From Clostridia bacterium (lineage in GTDB: Bacteria; Bacillota; Clostridia; Lachnospirales; Lachnospiraceae): a stretch of 64,000 nucleotides of DNA. The position numbers and the translations under genes were made by a program. Below the pieces are notes generated by a model. That model was given only the letters and a program-made list of their open reading frames with translations. It was not told the DNA's origin and did no database searches. The stretch lies in the NCBI GenBank assembly GCA_910574835.1, contig CAJTDE010000008.1:1-64000 (forward strand), given 5' to 3'. Below are positions 18,197-26,253 of the stretch, piece after piece (the stretch's first letter is position 1; each line of letters begins with the position of its first letter).

Positions 18197-19060
18197 ATGA
18201 AAAAGATTATGATTACAGGCTGCAATGGGCAGTTAGGACGGGCAGTTAATCAGCAGTATGCAGGAAGCATGGAATATGAGCTGGTGAATACGGATGTAGG
18301 AGAGCTGGATATCACAAAGATTGAGGATGTGCTGGCGTTTACCAGAGAGGTAAAGCCATGTGCCATTATCAACTGCGCTGCCTATACCAATGTGGACAAG
18401 TGTGAGACAGAGGTGGATCTGGCATACAAGATCAACGCAATCGGCGCAAGAAACCTTGCCATTGCCGCTACGGATGCAAAGGCAAAGCTTATGCATATTT
18501 CTACGGATTATGTGTTTTCGGGGGATGTCTGCGAGAAGCCGCTTATTGAGTTTGATACGCCGAAACCCAAAAGTATGTATGGCGCTACAAAGCTGGCGGG
18601 AGAGCAGTTTGTTCGCGATTTTGCGGAGCGGTATTTTATTATCCGAACAGCTTGGCTGTATGGAGACGGTCACAATTTTGCAAAAACTATGCTGAAGCTT
18701 TCTGAGACAAATTACACCATCGGCGTTGTGATGGATCAGGTGGGAACGCCTACCAGCGCTGCGGAGCTTGCAAAGGCGGTAAAATATCTTTTGCCCACAG
18801 ATAACTATGGTCTGTTTCACGGTACCTGCGAGGGAGATACCAACTGGGCGGAGTTTGCCAAGACAGTTCTCAGGCTGGCAGGGAAGAAAACGGAGATCGA
18901 GCCTATCACGACAGAAGAGTATAAGCGCCGTTTTCCGGCTTCCGCAGATCGGCCGGCTTACTCGATTTTAGAGAATTATATGCTGAAGCTGACAACGGAC
19001 TTTACCTTTGCCAGCTGGCAGGATGCTATTGAGGTATATATGAAGGAATTGGAACTGTGA
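18197..19060 (+). CDS. rfbD: dTDP-4-dehydrorhamnose reductase
   Basis: Last step of dTDP-L-rhamnose synthesis, NADPH-dependent. An SDR fold with ITGCNGQLGRAV (GxxGxxG), NCAAYTNVDKCE, STDYVFSG, YGATKLAGE (Y-x3-K) and a C-terminal RPAYSILEN. ATG 18197 is preferred over upstream ATGs because AAGGAG lies 6 bases before it. The rfbA, rfbB and rfbC partners are not in the window and must lie elsewhere. The gene's presence indicates that rhamnose enters a polymer made from this region. Confidence 0.92.
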   Translation: MKKIMITGCNGQLGRAVNQQYAGSMEYELVNTDVGELDITKIEDVLAFTREVKPCAIINCAAYTNVDKCETEVDLAYKINAIGARNLAIAATDAKAKLMHISTDYVFSGDVCEKPLIEFDTPKPKSMYGATKLAGEQFVRDFAERYFIIRTAWLYGDGHNFAKTMLKLSETNYTIGVVMDQVGTPTSAAELAKAVKYLLPTDNYGLFHGTCEGDTNWAEFAKTVLRLAGKKTEIEPITTEEYKRRFPASADRPAYSILENYMLKLTTDFTFASWQDAIEVYMKELEL

Positions 19061-19123
19061 TGGTTCTTTCCATATAGGTGCATAAGAAGAGAGTTTACGG
19101 GACTGAAATAGGAGAAATGCCTG

Positions 19124-20095
19124 ATGACAGGAAATGACATTTTATATTTGGTGATACCCTGCTACAACGAGGAGGCCGTGCTGCCGGAGACTGCAAAGCA
19201 GCTTCTTGAAAAAATGGAATCCATGTTTGAGAGAAACATGATTTCCAAAGAGAGCAAGATCATGTTTGTGAATGATGGATCGAAGGATAGGACCTGGGAG
19301 ATGATTGAGGAGCTTCATGCTTCCAATCCCATCTATTCCGGAGTAAAGCTTTCCCGAAATAAGGGGCACCAAAATGCGCTTCTGGCCGGATTGATGACGG
19401 CCAAGGACAAGGCGGACATGACGATTTCTTTGGATGCGGATCTGCAGGATGACATTGACGTGATTGATCAGATGGTAGAGAAGTATTATGCCGGCAATGA
19501 TGTAGTCTATGGAGTACGCAGCGCAAGAAAAACGGATACTTTTTTCAAGAAGTTTACGGCGCAGGGATTTTATAAAATGATGCAGGCTATGGGTGTGGAT
19601 ATCGTGTATAATCATGCGGATTACCGGTTAATGAGTAAGAGAGCGCTGGAAGGTCTGGCTGAGTTTAAGGAGGTCAATCTATTCCTGCGGGGGATTGTTC
19701 CGCTGATTGGATTTCAGTCAGATGTGGTGACCTATGAGCGGCATGAGCGATTTGCAGGGGAGTCAAAATATCCTTTGAAAAAGATGCTTTCCTTTGCAAC
19801 GGATGGGATTACTTCCTTTAGTATAAAACCTATCCGCATGATTACGGTCTGCGGATTTTTGATTTTTGCGGTCAGTATTTTGATGCTGATTTATTCTCTC
19901 ATCGTTCATTTTACCGGGCGGACGATTCATGGCTGGACAAGTATGATAGTGTCTATCTGGGCTATCGGCGGATTGCAGCTACTGGCTATTGGTGTTGTAG
20001 GCGAATATATCGGGAAGATTTATCTGGAGACGAAGGAGCGTCCGAAGTTTATTATTGAGACAGTATTGGATGATATTATGGAACCGGAACAGTAA
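19124..20095 (+). CDS. GtrB-like polyprenyl-phosphate glycosyltransferase (copy 1)
   Basis: A 323-residue GT2 domain followed by two C-terminal transmembrane helices. Motifs: LVIPCYNEEAVLPET, MFVNDGSKDRT, SRNKGHQNALLAGL, SLDADLQDDIDV (DxD) and the juxtamembrane ERFAGESKYPLKKM, then GWTSM...GEYIGKIYLETKERPKF. The family attaches a sugar to undecaprenyl phosphate for use outside the membrane. Two relatives occur at 45267 and 46249. The stop codon lies inside the 15-bp hairpin that precedes the next gene. Confidence 0.9.
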   Translation: MTGNDILYLVIPCYNEEAVLPETAKQLLEKMESMFERNMISKESKIMFVNDGSKDRTWEMIEELHASNPIYSGVKLSRNKGHQNALLAGLMTAKDKADMTISLDADLQDDIDVIDQMVEKYYAGNDVVYGVRSARKTDTFFKKFTAQGFYKMMQAMGVDIVYNHADYRLMSKRALEGLAEFKEVNLFLRGIVPLIGFQSDVVTYERHERFAGESKYPLKKMLSFATDGITSFSIKPIRMITVCGFLIFAVSILMLIYSLIVHFTGRTIHGWTSMIVSIWAIGGLQLLAIGVVGEYIGKIYLETKERPKFIIETVLDDIMEPEQ

Positions 20096-20127
20096 TACCT
20101 GAGAGAAGTATTACTGTTCCGGAATAA
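20084..20127 (+). repeat. Perfect 15-bp hairpin before a GT-C gene (element B, short form)
   Basis: CCGGAACAGTAATAC (20084-20098) pairs perfectly with 20108-20122 across a 9-base loop and is followed by AATAAGGAG, the ribosome binding site of the next gene. There is no T tract, so it is not a classical terminator. The arms and the trailing CCGGAATA-AGGAG resemble the leaders at 27682 and 53600. Confidence 0.6.
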
Positions 20128-20135
20128 GGAGACTT

Positions 20136-21368
20136 ATGAAGCGGATTTTGGAAAAATATCAGTTAGACCGGGCGGATGTTTTATATTTACTGGTTATAAC
20201 TATGATAGGTCTGGCTATTCGGGGAATCCTGCGGGTAGTGACAACAGTAGACTGGACCACATACTGGGACCCCTGGATTATGGATTTGAAGGAGATGGGC
20301 TTTTCTTATCTGGCGACTGATCGGTATGATTATGCCCCTTCTTTTGTATATATTTTGTGGGTGATTAGCAAGCTCCCTATAAATCCGATGACCAGCTATA
20401 AAACACTTCATATTGTTCTTGATTTTGTAGCGGCCGCAGTGATGGGAAAGCTTGTATCAGAGTCCACAGGAAGCAAGACAAAGAGCTTTATCGCTTATGG
20501 TGCAATGCTGCTTGTACCAACGATTTGGGCGGACAGCGCACTCTGGGCGCAGTGTGATATTATTTTTATGCTCTTTATCTTGTTAAGCTTCTACTATCTG
20601 TTTCGGGAAATGCCGAACCGGGCTATGATTTTTTATGGACTGGCCTTTGCCTTCAAGCTGCAGTCCCTGTTTATTTTCCCTTTTTTGGTGATTCTGTGGG
20701 TAAACAAAAAGATTAAAATACAGCATTTTCTGTGGATACCCGGCCTCTATTTGATAAGTATCATTCCGGCCTGGATTGCAGGGCGGCCGCTGATTGAACT
20801 GATTAATATTTATATGGCGCAGGGAATGCAGGATGTGTGGTCTCTGTCTATTAAGTGGGCCAATATTTATCAGATTATTGGAAATCAATATTTCCTTTTG
20901 GAATATGCAGAGGCGGGAACCTGGCTGATTTTGGGCATTTTAATGTGTGTGATGTTTGCTATGGCACAGAAGCGTTATCGCATTACGAAGGAATTTATAG
21001 TGCAGATGGCATTGTTTTTTGCGATTCTAACGCCATTTTTCCTGCCTCATATGCATGAGCGTTACGGGTGTCTGGCCGATATTCTGGCCATTCTTTATGC
21101 AATGATGAATCGGAGAAGATTTTATATTCCGTTGTTACAGATCTTGATATCCTTTAACTCTTACATGGCGTATCTGAGCCATCTGGGGGATCAGGAGCCG
21201 GCTATTTATTATGGTGTGTGGGCCTTGGCGGAGCTTGGTCTTTTGATTGTGGTTGGGGCGGATGTTTGGAGATACATGATGGACAAAGACAACCGGATTT
21301 TGCTTAAAGAGACGGCCGTATCAGGAGGTGTTTCTCAAAGCAGAAGAGCCGCAAGGAGAGGAGGATGA
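20136..21368 (+). CDS. GT-C fold membrane glycosyltransferase
   Basis: A 410-residue protein with about ten transmembrane segments. The first extracytoplasmic loop has VDWTTYWDPWIMDL with acidic residues, and NSALWAQCD-type (DSALWAQCDI, residues about 131-140) and LPHMHERY motifs are those of polyprenyl-phosphate-mannose/rhamnose-type GT-C enzymes. It should transfer a sugar from the lipid carrier made by the preceding GtrB-like protein to an external acceptor. A truncated paralogue follows directly. Confidence 0.75.
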   Translation: MKRILEKYQLDRADVLYLLVITMIGLAIRGILRVVTTVDWTTYWDPWIMDLKEMGFSYLATDRYDYAPSFVYILWVISKLPINPMTSYKTLHIVLDFVAAAVMGKLVSESTGSKTKSFIAYGAMLLVPTIWADSALWAQCDIIFMLFILLSFYYLFREMPNRAMIFYGLAFAFKLQSLFIFPFLVILWVNKKIKIQHFLWIPGLYLISIIPAWIAGRPLIELINIYMAQGMQDVWSLSIKWANIYQIIGNQYFLLEYAEAGTWLILGILMCVMFAMAQKRYRITKEFIVQMALFFAILTPFFLPHMHERYGCLADILAILYAMMNRRRFYIPLLQILISFNSYMAYLSHLGDQEPAIYYGVWALAELGLLIVVGADVWRYMMDKDNRILLKETAVSGGVSQSRRAARRGG

Positions 21369-21372
21369 CCGA

Positions 21373-22275
21373 ATGGATGAATTTTTAAGAGGATTGCTCA
21401 TAAAAAAATGGAAGCTCGGGAGTCTGGAATTTACCTTTTTAGATGCTCTTCTAGCCATTTGTATTACCGGAACAGGTGTGATGATGCGCATCGCAGTGAA
21501 AGGGTATACGGTAACGGACAACCAGAAAATCGGAGCCATGCTGATTGATTTTATTCTGGCCTTTTTCTGCGGAGGACTTGTTTACGATTATACCGGACAT
21601 CGGAATAAGGCGTTTTTGACGTATTCCATTCTTGTGATTTATCCCACCATGATAGCAAACAGCGCTCTGTGGGGGCGTAACAGTGTGTACAGTGTGTTCT
21701 TCTTTTTCGTGGGCCTATACTATTTTGTTAAACACATTGGAACAAGAGGAAAATGGTGGGGGCTGCTTGCAATTGCTGCTGGCGCAGCCAGGGCAGGAAT
21801 ACAGTTTCGATTAAGTGACAAGAGACTTACTCTGGGCTGGCCCAATTTTTATGAAATCATTGGAAAAGAAGCATTTGTGGAGCTTTTCAATCAGGTATCG
21901 GTGCTGTGCCTCTTAGGGCTTCTTCTTACAATGGCTTATGTATTTGTTAAGCGGCAGGTAGAGATTACAAAGGATTTGGCCTTGCGGCTGTTTCTGTTTC
22001 TGGCGCTTCTCATTCCCTACCTGGCTCCGTCCATGCCGGCCTGGGCAGGACTGACGGCGGATATTGCGGCTCTTGTATATTGTATGCGTTGGCCGGAGAA
22101 GTTCTATGTGCCGATGCTGCATCTGATTGTATCCTACAGCGCTTATGCTTATGTAATCAATGGAGAGACGAAGCTTCCGATGGCGCTGTACTCAGTGATT
22201 CTTCTGCTGCTGATGATGGATACGGGGGCCGGAATTTATCGGGAAATTGCGGAAAGAAAGCAGGATTGTATTTGA
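21373..22275 (+). CDS. Shortened GT-C paralogue, probably not catalytic
   Basis: A 300-residue membrane protein that aligns with the preceding GT-C protein at both ends: NSALWGRNSVY matches DSALWAQCD, WPNFYEIIGKEAF matches WANIYQIIG, and the C-terminal halves run in parallel. It lacks the WDP-containing first loop and the central FKLQSLF...IPAWI part, and MHERYG is replaced by MPAWAG. ATG 21373 is preferred (GAGGAGG upstream) over GTG 21328. It may be a decayed duplicate or an accessory subunit; the frame is intact with good codon use. Confidence 0.7.
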   Translation: MDEFLRGLLIKKWKLGSLEFTFLDALLAICITGTGVMMRIAVKGYTVTDNQKIGAMLIDFILAFFCGGLVYDYTGHRNKAFLTYSILVIYPTMIANSALWGRNSVYSVFFFFVGLYYFVKHIGTRGKWWGLLAIAAGAARAGIQFRLSDKRLTLGWPNFYEIIGKEAFVELFNQVSVLCLLGLLLTMAYVFVKRQVEITKDLALRLFLFLALLIPYLAPSMPAWAGLTADIAALVYCMRWPEKFYVPMLHLIVSYSAYAYVINGETKLPMALYSVILLLLMMDTGAGIYREIAERKQDCI

Positions 22276-22340
22276 GTTACAGGTCATGGAATTAGTAGTA
22301 ACTATTTGAGGCAATGCTTTACTATGAAGATAGACGGTTG

Positions 22341-22369
22341 ATGACATTTTAAATCAGCTGTGTTAAAAT
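22341..22369 (+). promoter_or_regulatory. Promoter of the VapD-like pair
   Basis: ATGACA (22341-22346), a 17-base spacer and the extended -10 TG-T-TAAAAT (core 22364-22369), followed by an AGAGGGG ribosome binding site and the start at 22412. Confidence 0.5.
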
Positions 22370-22411
22370 GAAAGTGGTTCAGAATATGCAGATTGGGAAA
22401 GAGGGGAAACA

Positions 22412-22702
22412 ATGTATAAGGTTGAATTGAGCTTTGATACGAATTTGTTGGATGTGACTCATGCTGAGAGTTTGTGTATGCAGACGGATGAAATATTTGA
22501 AAAGGAAGATTTGAGCTGCGCAGATCGGCAGCCGGGAAAAAGGATATATCAGGATAAGGGAAGAAAGCAGGATTATGGAAGATTCTGGGCGGCCATTTTT
22601 GCTTTAAAGGATATGAGAGGGATCGTAGAAAATTTAAAGGAATGTTTTTGGTATAATGGAGCGGAAAAGGAAAATTTGATTACTGAGTTCTTGAGGAATT
22701 AA
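22412..22702 (+). CDS. Hypothetical partner of the VapD-like protein
   Basis: A 96-residue acidic/basic mixed protein that I do not recognise. It has a strong ribosome binding site (AGAGGGG) and ends 5 bases before the vapD-like start. Size, order and coupling suit an antitoxin encoded upstream of its toxin. No DNA-binding fold is evident. Confidence 0.6.
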   Translation: MYKVELSFDTNLLDVTHAESLCMQTDEIFEKEDLSCADRQPGKRIYQDKGRKQDYGRFWAAIFALKDMRGIVENLKECFWYNGAEKENLITEFLRN

Positions 22703-22707
22703 ATAGT

Positions 22708-23022
22708 ATGGATAGTACATTAAGGAAGGGAATCAATTTTGACTTGGACACAGATGCTTTGAAGCAGTACTATTCAAAGGGTGATTGGCATAATGCATAC
22801 CATGATGTACGCGCTTATTTTATGAAGAATAAATTTAATCACATACAGGGTTCCGGTTATCATTCTGAAAAACCAATGTCAGAAGCGCGGGCAATGTCCG
22901 TTATTTATAAAATGACAAAAGAATTTCCGTGGCTGAATTATTGCGTGAATATTTGCACCATATCGGATGTTCCGGAGCTATTTGACATTTCACACGTGTT
23001 TATGGAAAGACGAAAGAATTAA
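22708..23022 (+). CDS. VapD-like endoribonuclease family protein
   Basis: A 104-residue protein with the VapD/Cas2-like ferredoxin pattern: INFDLDTDAL at the start, YHDVRAYFMKNKFNHIQGSGY (phe-rich helix leading to QGSGY, as in VapD QGSVY) and MTKEFPWL. VapD proteins are mRNA endonucleases of toxin-antitoxin pairs in Haemophilus and Helicobacter. It has a weak ribosome binding site of its own and probably depends on translation of the preceding gene. A strong terminator follows at 23067. Confidence 0.72.
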   Translation: MDSTLRKGINFDLDTDALKQYYSKGDWHNAYHDVRAYFMKNKFNHIQGSGYHSEKPMSEARAMSVIYKMTKEFPWLNYCVNICTISDVPELFDISHVFMERRKN

Positions 23023-23066
23023 GCCTTTGCAGGCGAGCAAAACTTATGATATGGATATAGCAGATA

Positions 23067-23101
23067 AAACCGTGCCGGAGAGAAGCTTTCGGCACGGTTT
23101 T
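23067..23101 (+). terminator. Rho-independent terminator after the VapD-like pair
   Basis: AAAACCGTGCCG pairs with CGGCACGGTTTT across an 11-base loop and is followed by T-rich sequence. Confidence 0.8.
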
Positions 23102-23145
23102 ATAATTGAGAAGAAAACTTAATGAATTACTAAGAAATGGATTTA

Positions 23146-23174
23146 TTGTCAATTATTTTTGTATGTGGTACAAT
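23146..23174 (+). promoter_or_regulatory. Promoter of the orphan membrane protein gene
   Basis: TTGTCA (23146-23151), a 17-base spacer and the extended -10 TG-G-TACAAT (core 23169-23174), about 80 bases before the TTG start. Confidence 0.65.
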
Positions 23175-23252
23175 TGGAACGACAATATAAAACAGATAAG
23201 ATATTATCCTTCATAAGGGATATTGGATTTTTAAATTGGGGAGGGATATAAA

Positions 23253-24965
23253 TTGGAAAAGAAGAATAAGGGCTTTGGCGGCATCCCCTGGCCGTGGAAT
23301 CTCATTCTTTCCATCGTATTCGTAGTGGGAGCCGGATTTTTTATCGGGTATCTCTGGAGCTTCCTGATAGCGCTTGGAGTATCGGCCTGGCAGAAAAGCC
23401 GCAATCCCGGTATGCCAAACGGGGGATACTGTCTGGAGAAAACACGAAAGCAGCTATCCTCCCTTGGAATCGCCGTACTTGTGCTGATTCTGGGGGCCTG
23501 CTGTGTGCTGTATACGTGGATCGAGCTTCAGGAGGGCACGGATGGCTGGGAGAGCATGGATTATGCCAAGATGGTTGTAGGAGGTGTAGGAGGCCTGATT
23601 TTTTTCCTGGGCGGTATTTATACGGCGTACATAGCAATCAGGGATACCTTCTGGCCGGAGAAGAGCACCCTTGCCCAATCCATCCGCTCCCAGCTCCCCT
23701 ATCCGGACGCAGCTCCGGGAGTGACGGAGCTTTTTGCAATGGTAGATAAGGACATTGAAGAACATGGTCAGTGGTTTGACAAGGTTGCCGTGGGAAAGGA
23801 ATGGATTCTGGGGGAGGTGGCAAGCTGTATTCCCCGCATCCGGGTATATTTCGGAAGAGACGAGATAAAGACCCGCAGAAACGGCGATCATGTGAACAGC
23901 TCCCGGATTATAGAGCTTCATATCCTGGACGACCGCAAGCAGCACCATATTATTTCTCTGCGGAATCCCAGAGAGCTTGAGCCTCTCTTAAACTGTATCT
24001 CCTTACGCGCGCCGGACGCCGTCAGAAGGCCCTACGGCGAATTTGGCAAATGGCAGGGAAAGTCCGATATGGAGTGGGAGAATATGCTTCGGGAATTTCG
24101 GGTAAAGCAGGGGAACCGGGAAATGGCGGCCTTCCAATATGGAAGCCAAGATGATAACATTCGGCAAAATGTAACGCTGACCCGTCCCGACGGAAGCGTA
24201 ACCTCCCGCGTGACGGCGGAGCTGATACACCAATCCATGCTGGAGTGCCTTCAGGAAGGAGAGGGAACCTTTTCTCTGGCCCTTGGATGTCCCATCGAGC
24301 AGTACAATGTCCGCTATGTAGAAATGGAATGTTTTGCGTCTTTCTACGAGGATATGGAGGATGTGGAGAATCCGACGCCGGAGGATATGATGGATCTTGG
24401 TGAGGCGGAGCTGTTTTTGAAAACGACCTCCGTGGGCGAAGCCGGAAAGAATCTCTATTCCGGTCATGTACTGGAGACAGACATCCGAACGGCGGAGGAG
24501 ATTTTGAAGAAATGGGCCGGGGGTGTGATTCCTGATATGACAGATTGGGAGGCAACACCTCTGTGGGAGAAGAAGGAGCAGGAGAAAAAAAGAGAAGTTC
24601 CGCCTCCCCATCTGGCCCTGCTGTCGCCCTCCGGTGTATTTCAGAGCCATGACCGCTTTACCATAGAGGACGTGGAGGTTGCGGCAGACGGACTGGTGGA
24701 CGGAAGCTATCAGATGGTAGAACTGGTTCTCACAGGCGGTTACCTGGTGATGCGGATAGACGGCGGCAATAAAATGGACGGCCGCTGTAGCGTAACGGTT
24801 ACAAAGCCGGACGGAGCAAAGCTTCGCTTCTTTAAAAATCAATGCACACACAGACAGGCGGCAGCCTGGCTTTTGGAATTTGCACAGGGAAGATTTGCGC
24901 CGAATTGGACGGAATGGAAGGATTGTACCAGACAGACGGAACGAAATATGGCCCATAAAAAATAA
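23253..24965 (+). CDS. Orphan membrane protein of unknown function
   Basis: A 570-residue protein I cannot place in a family. It starts with TTG after GGGGAGGG. Three hydrophobic segments (about residues 15-42, 68-90 and 108-128) are followed by a long soluble region without recognised motifs; it includes an acidic stretch (EDMEDVENPTPEDMMDLGEA) and a KKEQEKKREVPPPH linker near residue 450. The topology suggests a membrane-anchored cytoplasmic or extracellular domain. It has its own promoter and lies 25 bases before a Sel1-repeat gene, with which it is probably co-expressed. Confidence 0.75.
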   Translation: MEKKNKGFGGIPWPWNLILSIVFVVGAGFFIGYLWSFLIALGVSAWQKSRNPGMPNGGYCLEKTRKQLSSLGIAVLVLILGACCVLYTWIELQEGTDGWESMDYAKMVVGGVGGLIFFLGGIYTAYIAIRDTFWPEKSTLAQSIRSQLPYPDAAPGVTELFAMVDKDIEEHGQWFDKVAVGKEWILGEVASCIPRIRVYFGRDEIKTRRNGDHVNSSRIIELHILDDRKQHHIISLRNPRELEPLLNCISLRAPDAVRRPYGEFGKWQGKSDMEWENMLREFRVKQGNREMAAFQYGSQDDNIRQNVTLTRPDGSVTSRVTAELIHQSMLECLQEGEGTFSLALGCPIEQYNVRYVEMECFASFYEDMEDVENPTPEDMMDLGEAELFLKTTSVGEAGKNLYSGHVLETDIRTAEEILKKWAGGVIPDMTDWEATPLWEKKEQEKKREVPPPHLALLSPSGVFQSHDRFTIEDVEVAADGLVDGSYQMVELVLTGGYLVMRIDGGNKMDGRCSVTVTKPDGAKLRFFKNQCTHRQAAAWLLEFAQGRFAPNWTEWKDCTRQTERNMAHKK

Positions 24966-24990
24966 TGTTAAATATAGGAGGAACTTTGAT

Positions 24991-26241
24991 ATGGGAAAAT
25001 GCTACAGTGATGAGGTAGAGCAGGCGTTGCGGTATATCTATTACGATCTGCGCGCAGGAAAAGGAGCGGAAGGGCTGGCCCTTCTTGAGAAGGCTTCCGC
25101 AGCAGGAGACGGGGATGCTTCCTGTATCCTGGCACGATGCTACTGCGGGCCGCAGTACGTGTGGAGCGGACACAATTTCCCGGAGGATGACGACAAGGTG
25201 GTTTCTCTGATTCACAAAGCTGTGGAGCAGGGAAGCGGAATCGGCGTCTTGGTGGCAATGCGTACCGGAGAGCTGACGCCTTCTCTGGAAAGGAAAATGG
25301 GCTTTGCCAATCTTCAGGAGGCTTTTGACAGTGTGCTTGAAAAAGCGGAGATGGGAGATGCTTTCAGCCAGTATACGGCGGCAAACGCATATTTTTGGTG
25401 GGATTTCCTGCGTATTCAGGGAAAAGGACGGGAATCTTTTTCCACTGACAGCGAATTTAAAGCCTATTTACGGGAAAATATATCAAAATGTGAGGACCTG
25501 TTCCAGAAGGCGTTCCGGGGCGGTATGTATTTTGCGGCAAATAATCTGAACAAATATTATTCGGAGGGCGATGAGGACTTGATTGCGCCCCGTCCGGAGC
25601 TGGCAAAGGATCTGTACAAGACAGGGGCGGAGAGGGGATTCCCTATTCATCAATGGTTCTATGCGGATGAACTGTATGATGCCGAACAGTTTCAGGAGGC
25701 CGTTCACTGGTATAAGCTGGGAGCGGAGGGCGGCCAGCTGGAGTGCTGGTTCCGAATCGGCCTGATATACGAGGAAGGCAAGGGGGTTGCAAAGGACCCG
25801 GCTTATGCGGCCCAGTGCTATGAAAAGGGCCTGGCACAGAAGCAGGACAGCGGCAAACGGATCGGCTGTGCAAACCGCCTGGGCGCTTTGTATTATGACG
25901 GCAACGGAGTGGAGAAGGACTATGCCAAGGCATTCCAGCTTCTGAAATATGCATACGATCACGACAACAACTGGGGAGTCTGCTATCTTGGAAAATTGTA
26001 TTTCCGGGGATGGGGAACGCAGCAGGATTACGGTAAGGCGAGAGAGCTTTTAGAGAAAGTGAACTGGAATAACCTGGAGGCCTTTTATATGCTGGGCGTT
26101 ATCTACGGACAGGGTCTCGGCGTGCCGGAAGATATCAAGAAAGGCGTGGAATATCTCCAGAAGGCCGGCAGCAATGAGGAGGCCAAGAAGGAGCTTTTGA
26201 AATATAAAAAGACCTTATTTGGAAAATGGGTACGCCGGTAA
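24991..26241 (+). CDS. Sel1-like repeat (SLR) protein
   Basis: A 416-residue protein made of roughly 36-residue alpha-alpha repeats of the Sel1/TPR class, clearest at GLIYEEGKGVAKDPAYAAQC, GALYYDGNGVEKDYAKAFQL, GKLYFRGWGTQQDYGKAREL and GVIYGQGLGVPEDIKKGVEY. No signal peptide is visible, so it is probably cytoplasmic. SLR proteins act as protein-protein adaptors. ATG 24991 is set by the AGGAGG before it. It is co-directional with the orphan membrane protein and the MBOAT gene. Confidence 0.88.
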   Translation: MGKCYSDEVEQALRYIYYDLRAGKGAEGLALLEKASAAGDGDASCILARCYCGPQYVWSGHNFPEDDDKVVSLIHKAVEQGSGIGVLVAMRTGELTPSLERKMGFANLQEAFDSVLEKAEMGDAFSQYTAANAYFWWDFLRIQGKGRESFSTDSEFKAYLRENISKCEDLFQKAFRGGMYFAANNLNKYYSEGDEDLIAPRPELAKDLYKTGAERGFPIHQWFYADELYDAEQFQEAVHWYKLGAEGGQLECWFRIGLIYEEGKGVAKDPAYAAQCYEKGLAQKQDSGKRIGCANRLGALYYDGNGVEKDYAKAFQLLKYAYDHDNNWGVCYLGKLYFRGWGTQQDYGKARELLEKVNWNNLEAFYMLGVIYGQGLGVPEDIKKGVEYLQKAGSNEEAKKELLKYKKTLFGKWVRR

Positions 26242-26253
26242 AGAGGAACTTAT

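Noticed and set aside
24003-24956. Long minus-strand open frame opposite the orphan membrane protein
   Set aside because: The plus strand has promoter, ribosome binding site and membrane topology; the minus frame has a Cys/His/Arg-rich composition typical of antisense shadows.
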